A stretch of DNA of 64,000 nt from Pseudomonas fluorescens Q2-87 (GTDB lineage: Bacteria > Pseudomonadota > Gammaproteobacteria > Pseudomonadales > Pseudomonadaceae). The notes under the pieces are model-generated. The model saw only the letters and a program-made list of their open reading frames with translations. It had not been told where the DNA came from and made no database searches. How positions within the stretch are numbered: the first letter of the stretch is position 1; the number at the start of each line of letters is the position of its first letter. The position numbers were made by a program, and so were the translations under genes. Below are positions 9,237-17,499 of this stretch, piece after piece. Location: positions 1,492,556 to 1,556,555 of the forward strand of contig NZ_CM001558.1 of the NCBI RefSeq assembly GCF_000281895.1, read 5' to 3'.

Positions 9237-9890
9237 TTATTTCCAGGTGTGGATCGGCCATCCAGCCAATTCGGCGTGGGCCTTCAACACTTGGTCCGGG
9301 TTCACTACGTGTGGGTAATCCACCCGCAGCAGCAGCGGCAGATCATTGCGCGAATCGGAATAGAAACTCGCGCCTTCCAGGTTCTCCTCCTCGGCATCCA
9401 GCCAATCCAGCAGCCGGGCGATCTTGCCTTCGCGGTAGGTCAGGGTGCCCACGGTCTTGCCGCTGTACACCCCATGGGCCACTTCAAGTTCGATCGCCAG
9501 GATCTCATCGATGCCCAGGCGTTCGGCAATTGGCTTGACCAGGTGTGTGCCCGACGCCGAGATTACCAGGATCCGGTCGCCGGCCTTGCGGTGTTCGGCG
9601 ATGGCCTTGGTGGCGTCGCTGAAGATGATCGGTTCGATGAAATCTTCAACCCACGGCGTCACCAGGTGTTCAATTTCTTCCGGCGTGCGGCCGATCATCG
9701 GTTCCAGGCTGAAGTCCATGTACTCTTCCATGCGCAGCTTGCCGTGACTGTAGGCGTCCATCAGCTCGTTGTTGCGCCGCATGAACGACTCGGGATCGAC
9801 CCAGCCCAGGCGTCCCATCTGTTCGCTCCAGAGGGTGGCGCAGTCGCCATGGATCAGGGTTTCGTCCAGATCAAAAATTGCCAAGGCCAT
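9237..9890 (-). CDS. HAD-superfamily hydrolase, subfamily IB (SerB-like)
   Basis: 217 residues. Motif I is DLDETL near the N-terminus (nucleophile Asp7, acid/base Asp9), motif II is ISASGTH, followed by a conserved Lys region, and motif III/IV is SDSRNDLPLL, all as in phosphoserine-phosphatase-like HAD-IB enzymes. It should dephosphorylate a small phosphorylated metabolite in the cytoplasm; the substrate cannot be read from sequence (orthologues are sometimes called histidinol-phosphatase-like). The start at 9890 has GAAGAGAGAAG upstream. It is the last gene of the ABC operon, 34 bases after the ATPase gene, so it may act on something derived from the imported compound (inference). Confidence 0.88.
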   Translation of the reverse strand: MALAIFDLDETLIHGDCATLWSEQMGRLGWVDPESFMRRNNELMDAYSHGKLRMEEYMDFSLEPMIGRTPEEIEHLVTPWVEDFIEPIIFSDATKAIAEHRKAGDRILVISASGTHLVKPIAERLGIDEILAIELEVAHGVYSGKTVGTLTYREGKIARLLDWLDAEEENLEGASFYSDSRNDLPLLLRVDYPHVVNPDQVLKAHAELAGWPIHTWK

Positions 9891-9924
9891 CAGCGCGCTT
9901 CTCTCTTCAAAATCAACAAGGCCA

Positions 9925-10914
9925 TCAGGCTACCTCACACAGCGCCGACGGATCGATGAAAAGTGCCAGCCGCGCACCATCGGGATGCAAGTCGGCAGCC
10001 GAACGATTGAGTACGTCGACCACCAGCTCTACACCACGGGCCTCGACCCGGTAGCGGATCACGTTGCCCAGCAGGCTGTGGCTGCGGATCAGCGCATCGG
10101 GCTCGCCGTTGCGACTCAGTTCGATGGCTTCCGGGCGAATGGCGATACGACCGTTCATGGGGCGTTGCAACAAGCGGGTGGCGCTGTCGGCGTCCAGCAG
10201 GTTGTAGTTGCCGATGAAGCCGGCGGCAAAGACATCCACCGGCGCTGTGTACAGCGTTTCGGCATCGCCGCTTTGTACGATTTTTCCCTGGTTCATCAGG
10301 AAGATTCGGTCAGACATGGTCAGCGCTTCTTCCTGATCGTGTGTGACGAAGATCGTAGTCAGGCCCAGCTCGCGCTGGATCTGACGGATCTGTTCGCGCA
10401 GGTGCTTGCGAATCCGTGCATCCAGCGCCGACAACGGTTCATCCAGCAGCAACAGGCGCGGACGGGTCACCAGGGAGCGAGCCAGGGCCACGCGCTGGCA
10501 TTGGCCGCCGGAGAGCTGATGGGGGTAGCGAGTGGCAAAGTCTTGCAGCTCAACCAGGCGCAATATTTCCAGCACTCGCTGACGGCTGGCCTCGGCCTCG
10601 ATCTTTTGCATGCGCAGGCCGAAGGCCACGTTCTGTTCGACGGTCATGTTGGGGAACAGGGCGTAGCTCTGGAACACCATGCCGATGCCGCGCTTTTGCG
10701 GGCTCAGCGGGACAATGTCCTGTCCGTCCAGCAGGATCTGGCCGGCATCCACCGCAGTCAGGCCGGCAATGCAGCGCAACAGTGTGGATTTGCCACAGCC
10801 GGATGGGCCGAGGAGGGTAACGAACTCGCCCTTGCGGATTTCGCAGTTGATGTCGCTGAACACTGGCGTGCCGGCGTAGGTTTTTTGCAGGTGTTGGACG
10901 CTGACGTAGCTCAT
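9925..10914 (-). CDS. ABC uptake transporter ATPase (PotA/FbpC type)
   Basis: 329 residues. Walker A is GPSGCGKSTLL, the ABC signature LSGGQCQRVALARSL, Walker B LLLLDEPLSALD, and the switch His is in FVTHDQEEAL. The C-terminal TOBE-like extension places it among spermidine/iron/2-aminoethylphosphonate-type importers. ATG overlaps the stop of the preceding permease gene by 4 bases, so translation is probably coupled. It energises the two permeases encoded upstream. Confidence 0.95.
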   Translation of the reverse strand: MSYVSVQHLQKTYAGTPVFSDINCEIRKGEFVTLLGPSGCGKSTLLRCIAGLTAVDAGQILLDGQDIVPLSPQKRGIGMVFQSYALFPNMTVEQNVAFGLRMQKIEAEASRQRVLEILRLVELQDFATRYPHQLSGGQCQRVALARSLVTRPRLLLLDEPLSALDARIRKHLREQIRQIQRELGLTTIFVTHDQEEALTMSDRIFLMNQGKIVQSGDAETLYTAPVDVFAAGFIGNYNLLDADSATRLLQRPMNGRIAIRPEAIELSRNGEPDALIRSHSLLGNVIRYRVEARGVELVVDVLNRSAADLHPDGARLALFIDPSALCEVA

Positions 10915-11711
10915 TGGCTTTTGTCCTTGTTCAAGATGTTGGCCGCCCAGGTCAGGACCAGTACGAAGAAGAAGTAGGAAATGACCAGCGCACTGGTGAA
11001 GTGGCCGCTGCTGTTGCGCATGTTGTTCAGGTACACCTGCAAGGTTTCATAGCGGGTGCCGACCAGGATGTTGGCGAACACGAACTCGCCGAACAGGAAC
11101 GAGAAGGACAACAGCAGCGCTACCATCAAGCCCTTGCGCAGGTTCGGCAGCACCACCAGCACGGCCGCCTGGAAGGTGCTGGCGCCGAGCAATTGAGCGG
11201 CGTCCATCAGGTCGCGCAGGTTGATGGCTTGCAGGTTGTTAGTGATCGCCCGGTACATGAACGGCAGGGCGACGGTGAAGTAGCAGCCGATCAGAATCCA
11301 TGGCGTGCCCACCATCGCCAGCGGCCCGGAGCCGTAGAGTTGCAACAGCCCGACCGACGACACCACCGGCGGCACCGCGAAAGGCAGCAGGATAAGGATG
11401 TTCATCAGCGCGTCGAGCTTGGGGAAGTGGTAATGCACCACGAACAGCAGCGGCAGGATCAGCACCACCGAAAGTACCAGCGCGCCGACGCAGACCAGCA
11501 GTGACTGGCCGAACGCGTTGAGGAAACGCGGATCGCTCCACAACTGCACATACCATTTGAAGGTGAAGCCGCTGGGCAGCACGGTGGCCGACCAACTGCT
11601 GGCGATGGAGTACACCAGCGTGCCGGCCAGGGGCAGCAGCAGGATAGCGAACAGCAAATACACCACTGCCCGATGATAGAGCCCGACGGAGCCCGGTTCA
11701 GCGCGAGACAT
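10911..11711 (-). CDS. ABC transporter inner-membrane permease (second subunit)
   Basis: 266 residues with about six hydrophobic segments and a BPD_transp_1 type coupling region (DAAQLLGASTFQAAVLVVLPNLRK; the EAA loop consensus is partly kept). The start at 11711 has AGAGGAGCT in front. It overlaps the first permease gene by 14 bases and the ATPase gene by 4, a tight operon. PotC/PhnV-like position in the complex. Substrate is not determined by this subunit. Confidence 0.93.
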   Translation of the reverse strand: MSRAEPGSVGLYHRAVVYLLFAILLLPLAGTLVYSIASSWSATVLPSGFTFKWYVQLWSDPRFLNAFGQSLLVCVGALVLSVVLILPLLFVVHYHFPKLDALMNILILLPFAVPPVVSSVGLLQLYGSGPLAMVGTPWILIGCYFTVALPFMYRAITNNLQAINLRDLMDAAQLLGASTFQAAVLVVLPNLRKGLMVALLLSFSFLFGEFVFANILVGTRYETLQVYLNNMRNSSGHFTSALVISYFFFVLVLTWAANILNKDKSQ

Positions 11712-12534
11712 GGTAGCTCCTCTTGAGCAGCAGCTGATGGACGATGGTCACCAGAGTCATCAGCGCCACCAAGATCACGGCCAAGGCGCTGGCCATGTTT
11801 GGGTCCAGGGAAATATCGCCAGAAACCATGGCGGCGATGCGAATCGGTAAAACGTTGAAATTGCCGGTGGTCAGCGCATAGACCGTCGCATAGGCGCCCA
11901 GAGCGTTGGCCAGCAGGATCACGAACGTGCCCAGCAGCGCCGGGGTCAGCACCGGCAGGCCGATGTGCCGCCAGAATTGCCAGCCGTTGGCGCCGAGCAG
12001 CTCGGCGGATTCGCGCCAGTCTTCGCGCAAGGCGTCAAATGCCGGATAGAGCAGCAGCACGCCGAGGGGAATCTGGAAATAGGTATAGAGGATGATCAGG
12101 CCGGTTTTCGAGTACAGGTTGAAATCCTCGATGATCCCCGCCTGCTTGAGCATGATCGTGATGCTGCCGTTGAACCCCAGCAAAATGATGAAGGCGAAGG
12201 CCAGGGGCACGCCGGCGAAGTTGCTGGTCATGTTGGCAAACGCATTGACGAAGTTGCGCAGCCGCGAATCCACCCGGCGCAGGGAATAGCTGCCCAACAC
12301 GGCGATGATGATGCCGAACACACTGGACCAGAAGCTGATCTCCAGGCTGTGCTGGATCGCTTGCAGATAGAACTTGGAGCTAAAGATCTTGCTGAAGTTG
12401 GCCAGGCCCCAGCCGAACTCTTCCGATTCCAGGCTGTTGATCAGCACCCAGAGCAGCGGGGCGATCTGGAACACGATGAAGAAAATCGCGAAGGGCACCA
12501 GGCACAACGCTGCCAGCCATTTGCCGCGCGTCAT
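11698..12534 (-). CDS. ABC transporter inner-membrane permease (first subunit)
   Basis: 278 residues from the ATG at 12534, where MTRGKWLAAL leads straight into the first membrane segment; an upstream TTG at 12561 would add nine residues. About six membrane helices and an EAA-like loop (ESAELLGANGWQFWRHIGLPVLTP). PotB/PhnU-like partner of the permease encoded next. Starts six bases after the stop of the phosphatase-superfamily gene, so it belongs to the same transcript. Confidence 0.92.
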   Translation of the reverse strand: MTRGKWLAALCLVPFAIFFIVFQIAPLLWVLINSLESEEFGWGLANFSKIFSSKFYLQAIQHSLEISFWSSVFGIIIAVLGSYSLRRVDSRLRNFVNAFANMTSNFAGVPLAFAFIILLGFNGSITIMLKQAGIIEDFNLYSKTGLIILYTYFQIPLGVLLLYPAFDALREDWRESAELLGANGWQFWRHIGLPVLTPALLGTFVILLANALGAYATVYALTTGNFNVLPIRIAAMVSGDISLDPNMASALAVILVALMTLVTIVHQLLLKRSYHVSR

Positions 12535-12539
12535 GGCGT

Positions 12540-13346
12540 TCACTTGAGTAATTCCTGGCAATAGGGTTTGTCGTGGTCGATGCCGAGCAACTGGCAGATG
12601 GTGCCGCAGAGTTCTATCTGTCGGGGCGCGGCAGTGGGGTCGAGACTGAAGCCGCTGCCCAGGACAAACAGCGGCACTTCCCGTTCTTCAGCCAGCAGGC
12701 CGTTATGGGAACGGTCGTTGTTCATGCCGTGATCGGATGTCACCAGTACCTGATAACCGCCGTCGAGCCAGGCTTGCAGGTAGACCGCCAGGTTGATATC
12801 GGCCGAGCGGGCGCTGTTGCGGTACTGCGGTGTGTCAAGACCATGCTTGTGGCCGGCATCGTCGATGTTCATCGGGTGCACCAGCAGGAAATTCGGCTGG
12901 TAGCGCTGGCGCAAGTGTTCGGCGTCGGCGAACAGGTGCGAGTCGGGGTAGTGATCATTCCAGTAGAAATGCCCGTGCTGGATCGGCAGGTCGGGGTCAT
13001 CGGTATGACGGTCCCGGCCGGCAATGAACGGTGACACGTTGTAGAGCTCGCTGACCCAATGATACGCAGCGGCGGCGGTACTCAAGCCGGCTTGGGTGGC
13101 GTAGTGAAAGATGCTGCGCTGGTTGGACAGGCGCGAGACATTGTTGTGCACGATCCCGCTGTCGATGGGCACGACGCCGGTGAGGATGCATTCATAGAGC
13201 GGACGGGACAGGGCCGGCAGTTCACATTCCAGTTTGTAGAGCGCCGCGCGTCCTGCGCCGACATAAGCCTGCAAATGTCCCATGGCATGCCGGGCGACCT
13301 CGTAGTTGAGGCCATCGAGCACCACCAGGATGACGTTGTGCTTCAT
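12540..13346 (-). CDS. Alkaline-phosphatase-superfamily hydrolase (phosphodiesterase/NPP-like)
   Basis: 268 residues, no signal peptide, so cytoplasmic. The metal site is recognisable: VLDGLN near the N-terminus (Asp10), DDAGHKHG in the middle and TSDHGM near residue 208, the usual Asp/His ligands of type I phosphodiesterase/nucleotide pyrophosphatase enzymes. The expected nucleophile is Ser in the PALSRP stretch. It is shorter than most family members. Being embedded between the binding-protein gene and the permease genes, it most likely hydrolyses the imported organophosphorus compound or a phosphonate derivative of it (inference). No gene symbol is assigned because the substrate is not clear. 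Confidence 0.85.
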   Translation of the reverse strand: MKHNVILVVLDGLNYEVARHAMGHLQAYVGAGRAALYKLECELPALSRPLYECILTGVVPIDSGIVHNNVSRLSNQRSIFHYATQAGLSTAAAAYHWVSELYNVSPFIAGRDRHTDDPDLPIQHGHFYWNDHYPDSHLFADAEHLRQRYQPNFLLVHPMNIDDAGHKHGLDTPQYRNSARSADINLAVYLQAWLDGGYQVLVTSDHGMNNDRSHNGLLAEEREVPLFVLGSGFSLDPTAAPRQIELCGTICQLLGIDHDKPYCQELLK

Positions 13347-13397
13347 GGGTACCGGGACTCCGGGACAGATACCAGAAAAATCGGATCAGCGAAGGTC

Positions 13398-13492
13398 CTG
13401 TGTGGGAGCGGGCTTGCTCGCGAATGCTGACTGACATTCAACATTGATATTGACTGACAGACTGCATTCGCGAGCAAGCCCGCTCCCACAGG
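13398..13492. repeat. REP pair, GGGAGCGGGCTTGCTCGCGAA type
   Basis: Inverted copies of TGTGGGAGCGGGCTTGCTCG about 50 bases apart. It lies inside the ABC operon, between the binding-protein gene and the phosphatase-superfamily gene. Confidence 0.9.
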
Positions 13493-13527
13493 GATCTTCA
13501 TCGGATATCCGAGCGGGAGTTACCGCC

Positions 13528-14595
13528 TCACTTCATTTCGATGATCACGTTTTCCTGCCAAGCCTGCGGCAGTGCCTTGGAGGTTTTTTCCCACGCATCG
13601 GCATCCTTGATCGGGGTCACGCCCTTGTACTGCTCGTTGGGCAGCAGCTTGGCCTTGACGTCTTCCGGCAGCGTCAGATGTTCGGCGCGGATCGGACGGG
13701 CATTGCCCTTGGCCAGGTTGATCTGGCCGGCGTCGCTGAAGATGTATTCACGGGCCAGCTTCGCGGCGTTCGGGTGCTTGGCGTATTTGTTGATGATGGT
13801 GGTGTAGCCGGAGATGACCGAGCCGTCGGACGGAATCAGCACAACGTAGTCATCCGGATTGGCCATCTTCGCCTTGTAGCTCAGCCCGTTGAAATCCCAG
13901 ACCACGCCGACTTCGACTTCACCCTTTTCCATCGTGGCGATGGTCGGGTTGGCCATGGAGATGCGCCCTTGCTTGGCGATTTCGGCGAACATCAACAAGG
14001 CCGGTTGCAGGTTCTTCTCGTCGCCGCCGTTGGCCAGGGCTGCTGCCAGCACGCCGTTGGCCGCCTGGGCCGCCGTGCTCACGTCACCGATGGAAACCTT
14101 GTATTTACCGGTTTTAAGATCGGCCCATTTGGTGGGTACGTCCGAGCCATGCAGCAGCTTCTTGTTGACGATGAAGGCGATGGTACCGGTGTAGGCCAGT
14201 GCCCAGTTACCGTCCTTGTCCTTGGCCCAGGCTGGTACCTGGTCCCAGGTGCTTGGCTTGTACGGTTGCACGACGCCCTGCTTGACCGCGATCGGGCCGA
14301 AGGCGGCGCCGACGTCGCCGATGTCGGCGCTGGCGTTGTCTTTCTCGGCGGCGAACTTGGCGATTTCCTGGGCCGAACTCATGTCGGTGTCGATGTGTTT
14401 CAGGCCGTAGAGCTTGGCCAGGTCGTCCCAGGTGCCTTTCCAGTTTGCCCAGTCGTCGGGCATGCCGACGCTGTTTACGGCGCCTTCCGCTTTCGCAGCG
14501 GCTTCCAACGTTTTCAGATCGGTATCAGCGGCCATGGCGGCGGTGCACATGGCAATGGTCGAGCCTAACAGTGATGCCAGGAAAAGCTGTTTCAT
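13528..14595 (-). CDS. ABC transporter periplasmic substrate-binding protein
   Basis: 355 residues with a clear signal peptide (MKQLFLASLLGSTIAMCTAAMA, cleavage before ADTD). The mature part is a class-II periplasmic binding protein of the iron/polyamine/2-aminoethylphosphonate type (GIAFIVNKKLL-like segment, 'TGTIAFIVNKK', and 'VGVVWDFNG'). It should capture the substrate and deliver it to the two permeases encoded downstream. First gene of the operon; the 180-base gap to the next gene holds a REP pair, which may let this protein be made in excess over the membrane subunits. The ligand is unknown; the UTRA regulator and phosphatase-like genes favour an organophosphorus compound (inference). 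Confidence 0.93.
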   Translation of the reverse strand: MKQLFLASLLGSTIAMCTAAMAADTDLKTLEAAAKAEGAVNSVGMPDDWANWKGTWDDLAKLYGLKHIDTDMSSAQEIAKFAAEKDNASADIGDVGAAFGPIAVKQGVVQPYKPSTWDQVPAWAKDKDGNWALAYTGTIAFIVNKKLLHGSDVPTKWADLKTGKYKVSIGDVSTAAQAANGVLAAALANGGDEKNLQPALLMFAEIAKQGRISMANPTIATMEKGEVEVGVVWDFNGLSYKAKMANPDDYVVLIPSDGSVISGYTTIINKYAKHPNAAKLAREYIFSDAGQINLAKGNARPIRAEHLTLPEDVKAKLLPNEQYKGVTPIKDADAWEKTSKALPQAWQENVIIEMK

Positions 14596-14640
14596 CCGAA
14601 GCTCCTATGGGCGTTTTCAACGCTGCGATTGCGGTTGTGT

Positions 14641-14652
14641 TGGTCTAGGTCA
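14641..14652. promoter_or_regulatory. Candidate UTRA-regulator operator, copy 1
   Basis: TGGTCTAGGTCA, 45 bases before the binding-protein gene start. It shares the eight bases TGGTCTAG with the site at 14919, in front of the divergent regulator gene. Confidence 0.45.
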
Positions 14653-14918
14653 GCAATACCTGAGCCAATTTAGGCGAGCCCTGTGACATTTTGATGTCGG
14701 CACCGGATGCCCCGGCAAATATCAGGTCCGTGAGGGTTGGCTGCGAATTAAGCGTAGACCATGGATAAACAGCTGATCTGAAAGGACTTGGCCGTTTATT
14801 TGCAGGTTGTAAAAACTACCGTTCGGCGGCTCTGTCATCTGCCAGTCATGTGCAGTGCCTAGGCTTGCTGGAGTTAAAGCGGATTGAGGGGCGCTCGATC
14901 CCTGCCCTGAAACAGTGC

Positions 14919-14930
14919 TGGTCTAGTCCA
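14919..14930. promoter_or_regulatory. Candidate UTRA-regulator operator, copy 2
   Basis: TGGTCTAGTCCA is a near-perfect palindrome (TGGwCTAGwCCA) ending 14 bases before the regulator ATG. Its position would allow autoregulation and, with the copy at 14641, control of the divergent transport operon. Confidence 0.5.
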
Positions 14931-14944
14931 GATAGGTAACGTTG

Positions 14945-15676
14945 ATGCGCATCGATGCAACCAAAGCGGTGACAGCCATTGGCCAAGTCCTGCAAGAGCA
15001 GCTCGATCACGGGCTGCTGGCGCCCGGTAGCAAGCTGCCGGCCGAGCGCAAGCTCAGTGAACTGTTCGGGACCACGCGCATTACCGTGCGCGAAGCGTTG
15101 TTGCAGCTCGAGGCCCAAGGGCAGATCTATCGGGAAGAACGCCGGGGCTGGTTCGTTTCACCGCCGCGCCTGGCCTATAACCTGATGCAGCGCAGCCATT
15201 TCCACGCCATGGTCGCGGCCCAGGGGCGGGTACCTTCTACCCAAGTGATTTCGGCTCGCCTGCAACCCGCGTCGGCGGCGGTGTGTGCCTGGTTGCAGTT
15301 GCCGGCGCTGTCCAGCGTGATCCAGATCTGCCGCGCGCGGCGCATCGACGAGCGCCTGGTGCTGTACGTCGAGCACTACCTGAACCCGCAATATTTCCCG
15401 GACATTCTCGAGTTCGACCTGAACCAGTCCATGACCGAGCTGTACGCCCGTCACTACGACCTGCACTACGGGCGGGTGAAGTTCGAGATCGTGCCCACCT
15501 CATTGCAACCGGAAGCCGCGGCGGCGCTGAAGGTCTCGGTGGGCAGCCCGGGGCTGCGCATTGCCCGGGTCAACTATGACCAGCACCAGCGGCTGATTGA
15601 CTGCGACCTGGAATTCTGGCGACACGATGCCATTCATGTCGGGGTCGATGTACCGGAACAAACGCCGATGGCTTGA
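14945..15676 (+). CDS. GntR-family transcriptional regulator with UTRA domain
   Basis: 243 residues from the ATG at 14945 (AGGTAA in front; a TTG one codon earlier is also in frame). The N-terminal winged helix is clear (GSKLPAERKLSELFGTTRITVREALLQLEAQGQIYREERRG split over residues 27-67), followed by a UTRA/chorismate-lyase-like ligand-binding domain (about 85-240) as in HutC and PhnF. It probably represses the divergent ABC operon and is released by the imported compound or a metabolite. Two TGGTCTAG motifs in the shared 350-base promoter region are candidate operators. Confidence 0.92.
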   Translation: MRIDATKAVTAIGQVLQEQLDHGLLAPGSKLPAERKLSELFGTTRITVREALLQLEAQGQIYREERRGWFVSPPRLAYNLMQRSHFHAMVAAQGRVPSTQVISARLQPASAAVCAWLQLPALSSVIQICRARRIDERLVLYVEHYLNPQYFPDILEFDLNQSMTELYARHYDLHYGRVKFEIVPTSLQPEAAAALKVSVGSPGLRIARVNYDQHQRLIDCDLEFWRHDAIHVGVDVPEQTPMA

Positions 15677-15678
15677 AT

Positions 15679-15861
15679 TCAGAGCGACTCGTTGAGCTTG
15701 GTCAGGATCTTGAACACCACGGTGGCCAGGATCAACAGCATGCCGATCCACATGGCAAAGACTCCGACGTTCTTGTCGCGAAAGTTGAAACCGATGGCCA
15801 GCAGGATCATGCCGGCAATGATGGGCACCAGCATGGCGTTGAACGCAGACATCGAGATCAT
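15679..15861 (-). CDS. Small conserved inner-membrane protein
   Basis: 60 residues with two predicted membrane helices (about 9-24 and 34-52) joined by the short polar segment NFRDKNVG. The ATG at 15861 has AAGG eight bases before it. It is convergent with the regulator gene and the two stops are only two bases apart. The sequence pattern (charged hinge, hydrophobic helices, GC-rich third positions) looks like a real gene, and I recall a similar small gene at this place in P. aeruginosa. Function unknown. Confidence 0.7.
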   Translation of the reverse strand: MISMSAFNAMLVPIIAGMILLAIGFNFRDKNVGVFAMWIGMLLILATVVFKILTKLNESL

Positions 15862-15960
15862 GACGACAGCCTTGTCGGGGGGATAAGGTCAGTCTAGTTG
15901 GGGTTTGGCTGGAGTGGGCTGACGTGTGTCACATCCCCCGCGATCCGGAGGCTGACACCG

Positions 15961-16075
15961 TTGTGGCGAGGGAGCTTGCTCCCGCTCCAGTGCGCAGCAC
16001 TGGCAAATGCGCATTCAGTTGCAGAGTCAGGGGGGCTGCTGCGCAGCCCAGCGGGAGCAAGCTCCCTCGCCACAG
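15961..16075. repeat. REP pair, GAGGGAGCTTGCTCCC type
   Basis: Inverted copies of TGTGGCGAGGGAGCTTGCTC, with CGCAGC extensions, between the small membrane protein gene and apeB. Confidence 0.9.
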
Positions 16076-16109
16076 GTGTCCACCGGTCCAAACAGACGGT
16101 TAGCTGCGG

Positions 16110-17399
16110 TTACGGCAACTCGCGGGACGCATAAAACGCACTCAACACCTTCACCAGATGCGCCAGGTCATGGCTGCCGCACAGCTCGCGGATCGAATGC
16201 ATGGCGAAAGTCGGCAGGCCGATGTCGACGGTGCGCACGCCCAACTGGCTGGCAGTGATCGGGCCGATGGTCGAGCCGCAGCCCATGTCGCTGCGCACCA
16301 CGAAGCTCTGCACCGGCACTTCTTCGGCCATGCACAGGTGCCGGAAGAACCCGGCGGTTTCGCTGTTGGTGGCGTAGCGCTGGTTGCTGTTGACCTTGAT
16401 CACCGGCCCGGCGTTGAGCTTGGGACCGTGATTGGCGTCGTGCTTGTCGGCGTAGTTGGGGTGCACGCCGTGGGCGTTGTCTGCCGAAACCAGCAGAGAT
16501 TTCTGAATGGTTCGTACAAACTCTTCCCCTTCAGGCAGCAGGCGACGCAGGGTCTGTTCGAGCATCGGGCCATCGGCGCCACAGGCCGAGCACGAGCCGA
16601 CTTCCTCATGGTCGTTGCACACCAGCACGCAGGTTTCCTCGGTGTCGGCGTTCAGCAAGGCTTGCAGGCCCGCGTAGCACGACAGCAGGTTGTCCAGGCG
16701 CGCACCGGCAATGAAATCGCCGTGCAAGCCAATGACCGCGGCGCTTTGAGTGTCATAGAAACTCAGCTCGTAATCGAGCACCACATCGGCATTCAAACCG
16801 TGTTCGCGGGCCAGTTGGTCGGTGAGTACGGCGCGGAAGTCGACACGCTCGTCCCCGGCGAACTGCGCGAGGATCGGCGGCAGTTCGTTCTGCGGGTTGA
16901 TGGCCCAGCCCTGGTTGGCCTCGCGATTAAGGTGAATGGCCAGGTTCGGAATCGTGGCGATGGGCGCCTTGAAATCGATCAGTTGACTTTCGACTTTGCC
17001 GTCACGGCGGAAGGTCACGCGCCCGGCCAGCGACAAGTCGCGATCGAACCACGGCGCCAGCAACGCGCCGCCGTAGACTTCGACGCCCAGTTGCCAGAAC
17101 CCGTGGCGTTGCAGTTCTGGCTGCGGCTTGACCCGCAGGCACGGGCTGTCGGTGTGGGCGCCAACCAGGCGGATGCCATCGTGCAGCGCTGAGTTGCGGC
17201 CCAGCTTGAAGGCGATGATCGAGGAGTCGTTGCGCGTGACGTAATAGCGCCCATTGGCCTCGGTGGCCCAGGTCTCGCGTTCGTCAAGACGCTGGTAGCC
17301 TGCCGCTTCGAGACGCTGGGCAAGGCTGGCGGTGGCGTGGAACGGGGTGGGGGAGGCCTTGAGGAAGTCGATCAGGCCTTGGTTCAACTCTGCGCGCAT
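16110..17399 (-). CDS. apeB: M18-family aminopeptidase ApeB
   Basis: 429 residues, cytoplasmic, the usual length. M18 metalloaminopeptidase hallmarks are visible: GAHTDSP (first metal His and catalytic Asp), DNLLSCYAG (bridging Asp), DHEEVGS (catalytic Glu and metal Glu), [12 protein letters not shown] (metal Asp and His region) and the C-terminal [10 protein letters not shown] and [13 protein letters not shown]. It removes N-terminal residues, mostly acidic or neutral ones in this family, from peptides and forms large tetrahedral complexes. GGAG lies six bases before the ATG. Single gene, followed by a REP pair. Confidence 0.95.
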   Translation of the reverse strand: MRAELNQGLIDFLKASPTPFHATASLAQRLEAAGYQRLDERETWATEANGRYYVTRNDSSIIAFKLGRNSALHDGIRLVGAHTDSPCLRVKPQPELQRHGFWQLGVEVYGGALLAPWFDRDLSLAGRVTFRRDGKVESQLIDFKAPIATIPNLAIHLNREANQGWAINPQNELPPILAQFAGDERVDFRAVLTDQLAREHGLNADVVLDYELSFYDTQSAAVIGLHGDFIAGARLDNLLSCYAGLQALLNADTEETCVLVCNDHEEVGSCSACGADGPMLEQTLRRLLPEGEEFVRTIQKSLLVSADNAHGVHPNYADKHDANHGPKLNAGPVIKVNSNQRYATNSETAGFFRHLCMAEEVPVQSFVVRSDMGCGSTIGPITASQLGVRTVDIGLPTFAMHSIRELCGSHDLAHLVKVLSAFYASRELP

Positions 17400-17499
17400 A
17401 AGTAACTCCAGACAGCAATGGGCGCAAGTTTACCCCATCGACTGCCTGCGTTGCAGGCCCAATCCCCTGTCACTGATTGTGCTGCGTCCTCGGTATGGG

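Noticed and set aside
13398..13492. CRISPR-like repeat array
   Set aside because: Repeats here and elsewhere are single inverted pairs in intergenic gaps, not direct repeats with regular unique spacers; they are REP elements.
16158..17192. 344-codon plus-strand frame
   Set aside because: Shadow of apeB.
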